Assembly (NCBI GenBank): GCA_052144935.1
Contig: JBKQPR010000180.1
Span: 1-39,649 of the forward strand
Origin: JOPF133 sp052144935
GTDB taxonomy: Bacteria; Acidobacteriota; Terriglobia; Bryobacterales; Bryobacteraceae
DNA length: 39,649 nucleotides
Reading direction: 5' to 3'
Position 1 is the stretch's first letter, and the number at the start of each line of letters is the position of its first letter. The notes beneath the pieces were generated by a model. That model was not told the origin of the DNA. It saw only the letters and a program-made list of their open reading frames with translations, and searched no databases. Shown piece by piece: positions 16,503 to 25,293 of the stretch. A program made the position numbers and the translations under genes.

Positions 16503-17093
16503 TCACGCAGCCGCCAGCGTCCCCGCTTTCAGTGCCCCTGCCAGCTCTTCCGCCAGGCGGTCGAGTGCGGCGCGGTCCTCGGCTCTCACCAGGCGACCCT
16601 CGGCGTCGAAGGCCTCGGCGGCGCGTCCCAGGGTAAGCTGCGTCGGCAGCACCTCCACGTGTAGCATCTGCAGAAGCTCGCGCAGGTGGCGCAATCCTCT
16701 TTGTCCGCCGTTGGGGCCGGGAGAGGCAGACAGAATCGCGGCCTTCTTCGCCTGGAATGCGGCCAGCCGCGGTTCGCCCGGCTCAGGCCGCGTGGCCCAA
16801 TCGATGGCGTTCTTCAGCAGCGCCGCGAACGATCCGTTGTATTCGGGCGACGCGATCACGAACGCGTCGTGCGTGCGCATCAGGTTCTTGAAGGCCCTGG
16901 CCGCCTCGGGCATGCCGGCCGAGGCTTCCAGGTCGCCATCGTAAATCGGCATGGGATAGTCGCGCAGATCGGCCAGCGTGACTTCGAGTCCCTGCCGTTC
17001 CAGCGCGGAGGCCGCTGCCCGGGCCAACTTGCGGTTCAAGGAACCACTGCGGGTGCTGCCGGCAAATACCAATACGCGGGGATTATCGCTCAT
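16503..17093 (-). CDS. NADPH-dependent FMN reductase
   Basis: The 196-aa flavodoxin-fold protein has the phosphate-binding loop FAGSTRSGSLNRKLA (about 10-24), the DLRDYPMPIYDGD strip, and the family signature SPEYNGSFAALLKNAIDW (about 80-97). Such enzymes reduce FMN or quinones with NADPH in the cytoplasm (for example ArsH or chromate/azo-reductase relatives). An ATG at 17093 with GGAGAGAG just upstream is preferred to longer starts, since it places the beta-1 strand PRVLVFAG at the N-terminus as in the family. It is divergent from the M1-like peptidase gene and precedes the MFS gene on the same strand. Confidence 0.9.
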   Translation of the reverse strand: MSDNPRVLVFAGSTRSGSLNRKLARAAASALERQGLEVTLADLRDYPMPIYDGDLEASAGMPEAARAFKNLMRTHDAFVIASPEYNGSFAALLKNAIDWATRPEPGEPRLAAFQAKKAAILSASPGPNGGQRGLRHLRELLQMLHVEVLPTQLTLGRAAEAFDAEGRLVRAEDRAALDRLAEELAGALKAGTLAAA

Positions 17094-17155
17094 TTCTCTC
17101 TCCATCAAGATATTTGATGCGGAGGCATAAAAGTGGATTCGGGCCGCCCGCGGTT

Positions 17156-17161
17156 TATCCT
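17156..17161 (+). promoter_or_regulatory. Possible -10 element of the M1-like peptidase gene
   Basis: TATCCT ends five bases before the ATG at 17167 and no ribosome-binding site is visible, fitting a leaderless message. Confidence 0.25.
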
Positions 17162-17166
17162 TAAGT

Positions 17167-18504
17167 ATGAGATTCTGCGCGATTGTCTGCTGTCTGGCCG
17201 CCGCTGCCACGGCCTTGGCAGTCCCGCTGCAGCGCAATTTCGCGGTCGAGCATTATGACGCCGCCATCCAACCGGATCTGGCCGCTCAGGGCCTGTCGGG
17301 CGAGGTCTCGATCCGTTTCCACAGCCGCATCGACCGCCTCAGCGCCGTGGAGCTCGACGCCGGAGCTATGGAAATCGGCGCCGTCACCGAGGGTGGCGCG
17401 GTCCAGTATACCGAGCGCCGGGGCGCCCTGCTGATCGTCGTCCTGGGCAAGCCGGCGAACTCCGGCGAGCAGCGCACCCTCACCATCCGCTACCACGCAC
17501 CGGCGGCCAAGGGCCTGGTGTTCTTCCCCGGCCAAGTCTACGGGTCTTTCTTCACCAGCGACTGGCTGCCTTCCAGCGACCGCCCCGACGAGCGCGCCAC
17601 CCTGCGCCTGCGCATCTCCACCGATCCGCGCTGGAAGGTGGCCGCCAGCGGCAAACTGGCGGGGACCACCACGGAAAACGCGCGCACGGTCACGGAATGG
17701 CGCATCGACACGCCCACGCCGACGTTCCTGTTCGCCTTCGCCGCGGGCGATTTCAGCGAATCCACCACCCAGCGCAACAAGGTCACGCTGCGCATCCTGG
17801 CGCCGGCCGGCCTCGCCGCCACGCCGATCGCCGATGCCACTGGCGCGGCCCTGCAGTTTTTCGCCGACCGCACCGGCGTGGCTTATCCCCTGGACAACTA
17901 CACCCAGGTTTTCGCGCAGGGCGAGGTGATGCAGGAGGCGGTGGGCATGTCCCTGTTGCCGGCGTCCTACGGCGAGAAACTCGCCAAACAGCCCGACGAC
18001 CTCTGGCCACTGGCGCATGAACTGGCCCACCAATGGTATGGCGTGGGGATTCCGTGCGCCGATTGGTCCGACCTCTGGCTCAGCGAGGGACTGTCCACGT
18101 TCATGGCGGACGCTTTTCTCGAGAAGCGTTTTGGCAAGGCCCGTTACGAGCGCGAAATCGAACGCTCGCGCGGTATCTTCGAGTCGTTGCAGGCGGACGG
18201 TAAGGACCGCCCGCTGTCGCTCGCCGATTGGCAGACGCCCCAGCAGGCCGCGGGCCAGATCCCCGGTGATAAAGGCGCCGTGGTGCTCGACCAGCTTCGC
18301 CACCAGCTTACCGACGAGGTTTTCTGGCGCGGCCTGCACCGTTACACCAGCGAGTATTGGGGCAAGCCGGTGACCAGCGACGACATAGAGAGGGCCATGG
18401 ACGCGGCCTCCGGAAAGAACCTGACCAAGTTCTTCGAGCGCTGGGTGACCGGCTGTTGCGCAAATCTGCCGCCGGGCCGGGCCCAGAGGGCGCCCCGTCA
18501 GTAG
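17167..18504 (+). CDS. Secreted M1-like zinc metallopeptidase
   Basis: The 445-aa protein starts with a signal peptide (FCAIVCCLAAAATALA). Residues about 20-185 form the beta-sandwich domain of M1 aminopeptidases. The catalytic domain has H284-E-L-A-H288 and, 18 residues on, E307 in LWLSEGL, the complete gluzincin zinc site. The usual GxMEN exopeptidase motif is replaced by GEVMQEAVGMS (about 257-267), so classic N-terminal aminopeptidase specificity is uncertain. It is much shorter than typical M1 enzymes (about 600-870 aa) and lacks the C-terminal helical domain; the final residues are Pro/Arg rich. It probably acts in the periplasm on peptides. Convergent with the first orphan permease. 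Confidence 0.85.
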   Translation: MRFCAIVCCLAAAATALAVPLQRNFAVEHYDAAIQPDLAAQGLSGEVSIRFHSRIDRLSAVELDAGAMEIGAVTEGGAVQYTERRGALLIVVLGKPANSGEQRTLTIRYHAPAAKGLVFFPGQVYGSFFTSDWLPSSDRPDERATLRLRISTDPRWKVAASGKLAGTTTENARTVTEWRIDTPTPTFLFAFAAGDFSESTTQRNKVTLRILAPAGLAATPIADATGAALQFFADRTGVAYPLDNYTQVFAQGEVMQEAVGMSLLPASYGEKLAKQPDDLWPLAHELAHQWYGVGIPCADWSDLWLSEGLSTFMADAFLEKRFGKARYEREIERSRGIFESLQADGKDRPLSLADWQTPQQAAGQIPGDKGAVVLDQLRHQLTDEVFWRGLHRYTSEYWGKPVTSDDIERAMDAASGKNLTKFFERWVTGCCANLPPGRAQRAPRQ

Positions 18505-18614
18505 GAGCCATGCGGGGCAACCTTATGTGGGAAATGGGCGGGACTTGGCAACCGCGCAGCGCCGCCGACGCCGCCGAACGCCTGCGAGAGCCGCGGCGAA
18601 ACCGCCGGCCGCCG

Positions 18615-21107
18615 TCAGGTGTCACGCAGCGATGGCTTGGGATCGGCCCCCGCGGCGATCCAGGCCGGACCAAGCGCGGCTGCCAGCGACACCAGGAACA
18701 GAAACGCCAGCACCGGTCCGAGAATCCGCGGATCGCGGGGAGAAACGCCGTAAAGCAACTCCGGCGCAACCCTGCCCACCGCGATGGCGCAACCAAGCCC
18801 CACGGCTTCACCGGCCAAGACAAATACCAGCGCGAACGAGACCATCTCGCGGACCAGCCGCGGTCTTCCGGCGCCGAGCGCAGTCTTGATGGCGATTTCC
18901 CGTCCTCGTGACGCCACACTTTCGGCAATCGCACTGTATACCCCGGTCGCGGCCAGGATCGCCGCGCACACTCCGAACCAGACCAGCAGGATCATATTGA
19001 ATCGGTGGCGCGCCGTGTTGCGATCGATCAGTTCGCCAAGCGTGGCCACACCGGCCACCGCCTGGTTGCGATCGAGCGTGGCCAAGGTGCGCCGCACCAA
19101 CCCGGAAAGCTCCCCGGAGGGGCGCGTTCCCCGGATCACTACGTAATTGGTCGGCGCGCTGGCCTGCAAATACGGAACGAAGATATCGGCGCCGGTCTGG
19201 GTGACGCTTCGGTAGCGGGCATCCGCCGAGACACCAATCACCTTGAGCCAAACGGGAGGGCCCATCCCGAGCCGCACGCGATGGCCCACGGGGAGGTGGC
19301 CGGCCCGGCGAATCCGCTGAGCCAGCGCACGGCTGACGATGACCACGCCTTCGCCGCCCTCCCGGTCGCCATCGTCGAAGTCGCGTCCTTCGACGAGCGC
19401 TGTGCCGACGGTTTGGAAATAGCCTGGCGTGACCACTTCGTAGTTGGCTTTGGGAAGTTCACGGCTGTCCCCGGCGCCGGTTCCGGCTCCGGTTCCGGCT
19501 CCGGCTTCGAACTCGAACTGATACGGCACGTCCCATCCGATGGTCCCTTCCAACGGCCGGAGCAAAACCGCCGCCGCCGAGGTCACGCCCGGCGCTGCCC
19601 GAAGACGGTCGAGGAGCTGCGTATAGAACGCACGGCGGGATTTCGGATCGTATGCCTGAGCGGAAAAGAGGCCCGGGCCGCGCAGCGTGAGGTTCATGGA
19701 CAGCGTATCACGATTGGCGAAGCCCAGGTCCGCGTGCATCATGGCGCGGTAGCTCTCAACCAGCCACACCGCCATCGTCAGCAGCACCACGGTGAGGGCC
19801 GCCTGGGCAAAAAGGAAGGCGCTCTGGGCGCGTTTGCCGCTTTGTGGCATGGAGGTTCGGGCGCCGCCTTCTCGAAGCGCCGCTTCGAGGTTGGTGCGCG
19901 CCACCAACCAACCGGGCAAGAGAGAGCACACCACCGCCGCCACGGCAGCCGCCCCCGCTGCAAAACAGAAGCTCTCGCAATTCAGCGCCGCGGAGGACAA
20001 CCTCGGGATATCGGCGGGGGACCATTTCACCAGCAAACGGACGGTCACTTGAGCGATCAGCAGGCCTCCCGCCGCGGCGATCCACCCGGCAGCAGCGCCC
20101 TCGGCGGCGAACTGCCAGACGATTTGCGCCCGCCCGGCGCCGAGCGCGGCGCGCGTAGCGATCTCCTGCCGGCGCGACAGAGTGCGCGACAGAAAGAGGT
20201 TGCCGGCGCCGATAATGGCGGCCACCAGCAGAAGGGCCGATGCCGCCAGCATGATCCAAAGGTGGAGGCGGGCGGAGCCAGTCCAGTATTCGGTCAGTGG
20301 CGTCACCACCCCCTGCTGCGATCGCGAGTAGGCATCGGGATGGTCCGCCGCGAGCCTGGTGAAGAGCGCATTCACTTGCGCGGCAATGCGGTCGCGGGAG
20401 CGCCCGGGCCGGACGCGGGCGATGGCCTGCAAAAATGTGGCGCGCCGGCTCTCCACCACTCTGCGGTCCACCCCAAGGGGAATCCAGAGACCCGCTCCGC
20501 GCGGAAATTCGACTCCCGGCTCCATCACGCCGATGACGGTATGGCCTTGGCCGTTCAGCCGGATCATTCGCCCGACGATGTGGCGGTCCGCTCCCAGTTG
20601 TTCGCGCCACACCCAATCGGAGAGCACCACCACCGGCGCCGCGCCCACTCGCTCATCGGAAGCGGTGAAGTCCCGGCCCATCGCCGGAGAGACGCCCAGC
20701 ACCCGAAAGAAGTCGTGCGAGACGGGCGCGCTCTCCACTTGAACCGGCTCGGCCTTGCCTGCCTGAATCACTCTGCCGTAGCCGTACAGGCTGGTGGGCG
20801 TCAGGGCCACATATTGGAAGTCCGGGATGTTCTCCTGGAGATCGCGGAGCTCCGGGTAGGCCAACTCCTCGACGTGTACTCCGGCCAGCGGGTCCTTCTT
20901 CCAAATCACCTGGATGGACTCCTGCTCCGGAAACGGCAGGGGCCGCAGCAAGACCGCGTCGACCAGCGAAAACATCGCCACGCTCATTCCGATCCCAAGC
21001 GCCAGAATCGCCATCGCGGGGAGATAAGCGCCCCGGCGCCTGGCGAGCGTGCGGAGGGCAAACCGCAGATGGCGGGCGCTGGTGTCGAAAAGGCCGAGTG
21101 GGCTCAT
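18615..21107 (-). CDS. Orphan ABC permease, MacB/FtsX type (acidobacterial duplicated family), copy 1
   Basis: The 830-aa membrane protein has a cytoplasmic lead (RHLRFALRTLARRRGAYL), a first transmembrane helix (AILALGIGMSVAMFSLVD), a MacB-like periplasmic core (about 50-260), an FtsX three-helix block (about 278-400), then a second core (about 445-680) and FtsX block ending PDPKPSLRDT-like. This is the duplicated layout of the acidobacterial orphan permeases. No ATPase gene is adjacent, so it must borrow one or be regulated in trans. A short AGAGTGAGTGAG repeat (coded by a 12-base repeat near 19480-19503) sits in the second core. AGGA five bases before the ATG at 21107 fixes the start. Confidence 0.9.
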   Translation of the reverse strand: MSPLGLFDTSARHLRFALRTLARRRGAYLPAMAILALGIGMSVAMFSLVDAVLLRPLPFPEQESIQVIWKKDPLAGVHVEELAYPELRDLQENIPDFQYVALTPTSLYGYGRVIQAGKAEPVQVESAPVSHDFFRVLGVSPAMGRDFTASDERVGAAPVVVLSDWVWREQLGADRHIVGRMIRLNGQGHTVIGVMEPGVEFPRGAGLWIPLGVDRRVVESRRATFLQAIARVRPGRSRDRIAAQVNALFTRLAADHPDAYSRSQQGVVTPLTEYWTGSARLHLWIMLAASALLLVAAIIGAGNLFLSRTLSRRQEIATRAALGAGRAQIVWQFAAEGAAAGWIAAAGGLLIAQVTVRLLVKWSPADIPRLSSAALNCESFCFAAGAAAVAAVVCSLLPGWLVARTNLEAALREGGARTSMPQSGKRAQSAFLFAQAALTVVLLTMAVWLVESYRAMMHADLGFANRDTLSMNLTLRGPGLFSAQAYDPKSRRAFYTQLLDRLRAAPGVTSAAAVLLRPLEGTIGWDVPYQFEFEAGAGTGAGTGAGDSRELPKANYEVVTPGYFQTVGTALVEGRDFDDGDREGGEGVVIVSRALAQRIRRAGHLPVGHRVRLGMGPPVWLKVIGVSADARYRSVTQTGADIFVPYLQASAPTNYVVIRGTRPSGELSGLVRRTLATLDRNQAVAGVATLGELIDRNTARHRFNMILLVWFGVCAAILAATGVYSAIAESVASRGREIAIKTALGAGRPRLVREMVSFALVFVLAGEAVGLGCAIAVGRVAPELLYGVSPRDPRILGPVLAFLFLVSLAAALGPAWIAAGADPKPSLRDT

Positions 21108-21171
21108 GTCAGTCCTGTAGTGAACAGTTTACGAAAAGTTCGGGAGTGGGAGTATACTTCGAATACTTCGA

Positions 21172-21357
21172 ATGGGTACGTATTCCAAGGGCCCGCACGG
21201 GCCCGCACAGCGGACCCTTGGCGCCGTATTCCACCGAGCGAAGGTCGACCGAGCCCATCCGCACCGATTCCGCCATACGCTCGCAAGCGTAACCGGGATG
21301 GTTCACGGCACAAATCCGGCACAGGCGGAAGAACAGATCAGCAAGTGTCGATTTCAA
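21172..21357 (+). pseudogene. Tyrosine recombinase (integrase) remnant
   Basis: The frame encodes a RTLGAVFHRAKVDRAHPHRF segment and RHTLAS, which matches the HxxR box of phage-type integrases just before LLxxG. Only a short tail follows, VTGMVHGTNPAQAEEQISKC, resembling the extreme C-terminus of such proteins, so the part carrying the second His and the catalytic Tyr is missing. The N-terminal 250 or so residues are also absent. Without them it cannot recombine DNA. It marks an old integration event. Confidence 0.6.
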
Positions 21358-21372
21358 AGAGTTTATATAGCT

Positions 21373-21393
21373 TGGTGGCCAGGGACGGAATCG
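21373..21393 (-). other. tRNA 3'-end-like sequence (possible attachment-site remnant)
   Basis: On the minus strand GATTCCGTCCCTGGCCACCA reads like the T-arm 3' side, acceptor strand and CCA of a tRNA. The T-stem 5' strand does not pair and no other tRNA arms are found upstream, so it is not a tRNA gene. Its place 16 bases after the integrase remnant suits an att site copy. Confidence 0.35.
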
Positions 21394-22165
21394 CACAGCA
21401 TTACACCGCCCTATCCATACCCCTCACCCCCGTCGCGAACAAGACACTCGAGCTATTGGGCAAAGAGCTTGGGAGGTTCCAGCCGAAGCCCGAGAGCCCC
21501 ATGGGGGATGTGCAGGAAATGATCGCGACGCTGAATGACGGCCGCCGGCGCGTGGCTGAAGAACAGGCCAAGCCAGAAGAGGCCGCAAGGGTTCTTGACG
21601 GAGTTGCTGAGTTCGTTGGGCACAACGAACCGAACGTCTGGTCCCATGATGGCCAATAGGCGGATATCCTTCAATCTGCCCTGCCAACATCCCGGATAGC
21701 CGGGCCACCCAAAAAGATCCCCGATAAGCCGGGAACTCTGGTCGTCGGTGCCAGTGCGGGGCGTGGCCGTATTTCATGCCGCCCTCACGAGGGCAACCAG
21801 CCTGCCGCCAGCACGAAGAGCACGCCGCCGCGCGGGAGGGCGCTCCCGGCCCGCGTTCACATGGCCGCCGCCCGCCGCGCAGCGGGCGGAACAGCGGGAT
21901 GAAGACGGCAAGACTGGCCGGCCTGGCGGCGGCAGTAGCGCCGGCCAGCGATCGGGAGAAGCCGGCGCCGCCGGCCGAGATCGGCGCTGGGCTGGCTTTA
22001 GAAGAATGGCGGGGGATAGCCGGTTCACATGATGGCGCGCCGAAGGGTGTGAAATCGATGCAGCGCCCGGTTGCCCTGAGCCATCCTCGGGTGGGCAGCG
22101 CCGCTCACCGTTTCATCAGGCGGTCACGGCAGCCGGCCGGGGTCAAGCGGCACTGTTGAAGTTTG
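21394..22165. other. Stretch without a supported gene
   Basis: Competing frames are open on both strands up to about 21675 (for example a plus-strand frame with ELLGKELGRFQPKPESPMGD), but none has a recognised domain. From 21780 to 22150 the sequence is very GC-rich with no start and ribosome-binding site combination. Confidence 0.45.
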
Positions 22166-22531
22166 CTAAACGACCCTCTGGAACAGCGGCGCATAACGGG
22201 CCTGCTCATAATTAGCGTCCCCGTCGCACTCGGATTCATCACCGCTTACCAGCGTCTGAATCAATCGAGCCGCCAGTTCCTTCGAGCAAATGCAGTCCGC
22301 TTCCGAGATCGCCTCCCCTGGAGCCTGCCGGTGCCAGTCAAACCGGATCTCGACAGGTTCGCAGTCTTCGGAGATCCAATTGCCGTGCACGCACGTGAAT
22401 AACACAGCATCGTCAGCGTCCCTCACTGCCACACTCATTGTGTTGCCGTAGCGTGCAAGAACAAATCCTTCAATGGCCCTTCCGTCACGGTACCCGATAG
22501 TGATCTTGCCCGTTTCCAAGCTGATCGTCAT
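22166..22531 (-). CDS. Small conserved hypothetical protein
   Basis: The 121-aa product begins MTISLETGKITIGYRDGRAI, followed by EGFVLARYGNTMSVAVRDADDAVLF and HGNWISEDCEPVEIRF, an all-beta, Sm-like or SH3-like pattern, and then a helical acidic C-terminus. I associate this kind of short protein with Acidobacteriota but know no function. GGGAG lies seven bases before the ATG. Its base composition is less GC-rich than its surroundings. It stands alone, with non-coding DNA on both sides. Confidence 0.65.
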   Translation of the reverse strand: MTISLETGKITIGYRDGRAIEGFVLARYGNTMSVAVRDADDAVLFTCVHGNWISEDCEPVEIRFDWHRQAPGEAISEADCICSKELAARLIQTLVSGDESECDGDANYEQARYAPLFQRVV

Positions 22532-23087
22532 AGTGCGGCTCCCGAGATTAGCTTACGACATCAAGAGGACCGCAAAAGGTCTTTTTGTACTAAGGTTCTA
22601 CCAGGACTTTTGACCATCTTCCGCCAATCTTAGGGAGAACACCTATCGTGAGGGCAGCCTCGGAGGTGATGGCATCCGGCAGAAGGCAGCGTCACCTTCC
22701 CCGACACACTGCGGGAAGCCGTGGCAAGGCGACGTTCGCCGGCCGGCCCGCATCCTTGTCGGCCGGAAAAACGCACAAGGTCCCACCGCGCTCCCGTGCG
22801 GTGGAAGGCCTGCGCGACCTCAGAAAACCTTGTAGTCGGCCGATTCCCCGGCGAATCTCGGGTCGAGAGCCAGATTGCCCGTGGCGTACTGAATCTCGGC
22901 GGAATGCACTGCGCCGCGGGGCAGCGGAGCTTCGCCGCCCGCCCGGCCGCCGGGAGGAACGTGGGCCGGGCATGGGCATAGAAGTAGCGTTACACCGGCT
23001 TGCCGCCGGTCCTCGCCTGAAGCTCGGCCCATTTCCACGTGCGGCCGCTCCCGAAGCCAAAGTCAAGACGCCCGCTCCACCAGCCTC
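22532..23087. other. Stretch without a supported gene
   Basis: Nothing recognisable is coded here. A short minus-strand segment (HSAEIQYATGNLALDPRFAG, near 22840-22905) looks protein-like but has stops on both sides and may be a relic. Confidence 0.4.
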
Positions 23088-23720
23088 CTACATCCCCTGC
23101 AGGAAGTAGTTGAACCGCTTCTCGCGGCCGATGGTGGTGCTCTCGCCGTGGCCGGGAATCACCACGGTTTCCTCGGCCAGCGGCAGCAGCTTGTCGTGGA
23201 TCGACCGCAAAATCTGCCGCGAATCGCCGCCCGGCAGGTCCGTCCGGCCGATGCTGTCGCGGAACAGCGTGTCGCCGGCTACCAGTTTGCCGTCGGCCGG
23301 AATCCACAGGCTGATGCTGCCCTGGGTGTGCCCCGGCGTATGCAGCACATGGAACTCCGTGGCGCCTACCAGCAGGCGGTCGCCGTCCTTGGCCGATACG
23401 TCGATCTCCACCTGTTCCACCGGCGCCATCCCCAGCCAGGCGGCCTGCGCATCCAGCATCTTCTGCAACCTGGCGTCGTTCTGGTTCATGTAGACCGGTG
23501 CGCCGGTGGCCTGTTTCAGCTTCTGCGCGCCGCCGATATGGTCGATGTGCGCGTGCGTGATCACGATGGCCTTCACCGTCAGGCCATGCCGCGCCAGCAC
23601 TTCCAGGATGCCGGCGATATCGTCCCCCGGATCCACCACCATCCCTTCGCGGCTCTGCTCGTCGCCGAAGATCGAGCAGTTGCAGGCCAGCATTCCTACC
23701 GGGAGGATCTCGTGGATCAT
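23088..23720 (-). CDS. MBL-fold hydrolase, glyoxalase II-like
   Basis: The 210-aa protein is a compact metallo-beta-lactamase fold. The metal motif THAHIDH (H56, H58, D60, H61) is followed by HTPGHTQGS (third metal His), GDTLFRDSIGRTDLPGGD (bridging Asp) and PGHGESTTIGREKRFNYFL (last His). This set fits the short GloB-like hydrolases that split thioesters such as S-lactoylglutathione, but at 210 residues it lacks the C-terminal substrate domain of true glyoxalase II, so the substrate is open. Cytoplasmic. The ATG at 23720 begins the family's usual first strand. Confidence 0.9.
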   Translation of the reverse strand: MIHEILPVGMLACNCSIFGDEQSREGMVVDPGDDIAGILEVLARHGLTVKAIVITHAHIDHIGGAQKLKQATGAPVYMNQNDARLQKMLDAQAAWLGMAPVEQVEIDVSAKDGDRLLVGATEFHVLHTPGHTQGSISLWIPADGKLVAGDTLFRDSIGRTDLPGGDSRQILRSIHDKLLPLAEETVVIPGHGESTTIGREKRFNYFLQGM

Positions 23721-23820
23721 AACCTGATTGTATAGCGCCCATTTCGGTTTCGGCCGTTTGCCGGAAGGGCTTCCAGGAATGTTACCGCATTTCAGCCGTC
23801 GTGGCGTGCCTGTGCGATTG

Positions 23821-23826
23821 TATACT
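23821..23826 (+). promoter_or_regulatory. -10 element of the small membrane protein gene, leaderless arrangement
   Basis: TATACT ends six bases before the ATG at 23833, so transcription would begin at or next to the start codon. No ribosome-binding site is present. Confidence 0.4.
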
Positions 23827-23832
23827 CAACCT

Positions 23833-24246
23833 ATGGCCGATGCACTCTTCGTGTTCATGCGGTGGCTGCACCTTTCTTCCATGGCGACGTTGATCGGAGG
23901 CATCATTTTTGGGCGCCTGGTGATGACGCCCTCGGCCGGCGGTCTGTCCGCCGAAACGCGCGGGGCCCTCGTTGAAAGGGCCGCCGCGGCTTTCCGCCCC
24001 TTGGTGGCGGCAGCGATTGCCGGACTGCTGGTTTCCGGCATCTACAACATCCTCAGCAATCCCGGGCATTCAGTGCATTACCACATGTTTCTGGGAATCA
24101 AGCTGCTGCTGGTGATGCATGTGTTCGCGGTGTGCTGGCTGATCGTGCAGCCCAACAACCAGCGCCGCACCCGTCTGATGACGGGGGCCCTGATTTCGGG
24201 CCTGGTCATCATCGCGATTTCGGGTTACTTGCGGCACAATTTCTAA
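23833..24246 (+). CDS. CopD-like small integral membrane protein
   Basis: The 137-aa protein has four predicted transmembrane helices: LFVFMRWLHLSSMATLIGGI (about 5-24), FRPLVAAAIAGLLVSGIYN (about 55-73), FLGIKLLLVMHVFAVCWLIV (about 84-103) and LMTGALISGLVIIAISGYL (about 115-133). The RWLHLSSM start and the HYHMFLGIKLLLVMH segment, with conserved His residues, fit the CopD-like family (copper resistance or uncharacterised heme/copper-associated membrane proteins). Function is not established. It is followed after 56 bases by ygfZ on the same strand, with its own -10-like element. Confidence 0.75.
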   Translation: MADALFVFMRWLHLSSMATLIGGIIFGRLVMTPSAGGLSAETRGALVERAAAAFRPLVAAAIAGLLVSGIYNILSNPGHSVHYHMFLGIKLLLVMHVFAVCWLIVQPNNQRRTRLMTGALISGLVIIAISGYLRHNF

Positions 24247-24290
24247 GGCCCGCTTCTGAGGACCGCGGCGGGGCCGCGCGCGGCCGGCCT

Positions 24291-24296
24291 TACACT
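24291..24296 (+). promoter_or_regulatory. -10 element of ygfZ, leaderless arrangement
   Basis: TACACT ends six bases before the ATG at 24303, the same geometry as the preceding gene, again without a ribosome-binding site. Confidence 0.35.
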
Positions 24297-24302
24297 GAAA
24301 AT

Positions 24303-25229
24303 ATGAGCCCAGGTTACGACGCACTGCGCCATGGCGCCGCATGGTTGGACTGGAGCGCGCGCGGACGCCTTCTGGCGCGCGGACGCGACCGCGCCCGGTT
24401 CCTGCATAACGTGTCCAGCAATGAGGTCAAGAAAATGGCTCCCGGCGCGGGGTGCTACGCTTTCCTGCTCAGCCCCCAGGGGCGCATCCAGGCGGATGTC
24501 TGCCTGTTTTGCTTCGCCGATCGTTTCCTGGTCGATACCGAACCGGAGCTGCGCGAAAAGGCGCGGCAGCAGATTTTGCGCTACAAGGTGGCCGACCAGG
24601 TCGAGCTGGAGGACGTTACCGGAGAGACGGCCGCCATCGGGTTGGAGGGTCCCACCGCCGCCGCGGTGCTGGCGTCTCTCGACGCGCCCGTCCCCGGCGA
24701 GGCCTACGCGCATCTGCCATGGGATGGCGCCACGATTGCCGCCGTCACGGTCACTGGCCAACCCGGCTTCCGCATTTACTGCGCTGCCGGGGCTTTGGAC
24801 GAGACCGTCCGCCGCCTGGAAGCCGCCGGCGCGCAACCGGCCACTGAAGCCGACGCTCGCCTGGTGCGCATCGAAAACGGCAAACCCCGCTACGGCGAAG
24901 ACATCCGCGAAACCACTCTGCCGCAGGAAACGCGCCAACTGCACGCCGTCAGCTTCAACAAGGGATGCTATCTGGGCCAGGAGATCGTCGAGCGCATCCG
25001 TGCGCAGGGCCACGTCAACAAGTTGCTGTCGCGCGTTGAACTCGACGCTGCGGAACCGCCCGCTCCCGGCACGAAGCTCAGCGCCGATGGCGGTGAAGCG
25101 GGTGAGATCACCTCGTCGGTCTATTCGCCGGCGGCGGGCAAGGTGATCGCACTGGCCTACCTGCGGACACCCTTCGCCAAGCCGGGCGGGACGCTGAGCG
25201 TCGGTGGCGTTGCCGCGCGGGTGCTTTAA
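24303..25229 (+). CDS. ygfZ: Folate-binding Fe-S cluster protein YgfZ/GcvT family
   Basis: The 308-aa protein has the YgfZ signature KGCYLGQEIVERIRAQGHVN (about 220-239), which contains the conserved reactive Cys and distinguishes YgfZ from the glycine-cleavage T protein. Upstream are the folate-fold segments RARFLHNVSSNEVKKMAPG (about 30-48) and LSPQGRIQADVCLF (about 56-69), and downstream the barrel with GEITSSVYSPAAGKVIALAY. The family uses tetrahydrofolate to help assembly or repair of [4Fe-4S] enzymes such as MiaB. It is cytoplasmic. Length is normal. The gene ends 65 bases before a large palindrome that separates it from the convergent permease. Confidence 0.9.
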   Translation: MSPGYDALRHGAAWLDWSARGRLLARGRDRARFLHNVSSNEVKKMAPGAGCYAFLLSPQGRIQADVCLFCFADRFLVDTEPELREKARQQILRYKVADQVELEDVTGETAAIGLEGPTAAAVLASLDAPVPGEAYAHLPWDGATIAAVTVTGQPGFRIYCAAGALDETVRRLEAAGAQPATEADARLVRIENGKPRYGEDIRETTLPQETRQLHAVSFNKGCYLGQEIVERIRAQGHVNKLLSRVELDAAEPPAPGTKLSADGGEAGEITSSVYSPAAGKVIALAYLRTPFAKPGGTLSVGGVAARVL

Positions 25230-25293
25230 TTTAAGGGCCTGCGAAAAGCGCCCAATGCCACTTTGCCCATCGCCGACTGCGGCATTTGATTGT

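Noticed and set aside
21373..21393. A functional tRNA gene
   Set aside because: Only the 3' end resembles a tRNA; the T-stem does not pair and no D-arm or anticodon arm is upstream.
19005..21659. 884-codon plus-strand frame across the first permease
   Set aside because: Shadow of the permease; the opposite strand shows MacB/FtsX features over the whole length.
22648..23109. 153-codon plus-strand frame
   Set aside because: Arg/Pro/Ala-rich translation without domains or ribosome-binding site, overlapping the 3' end of the MBL gene.
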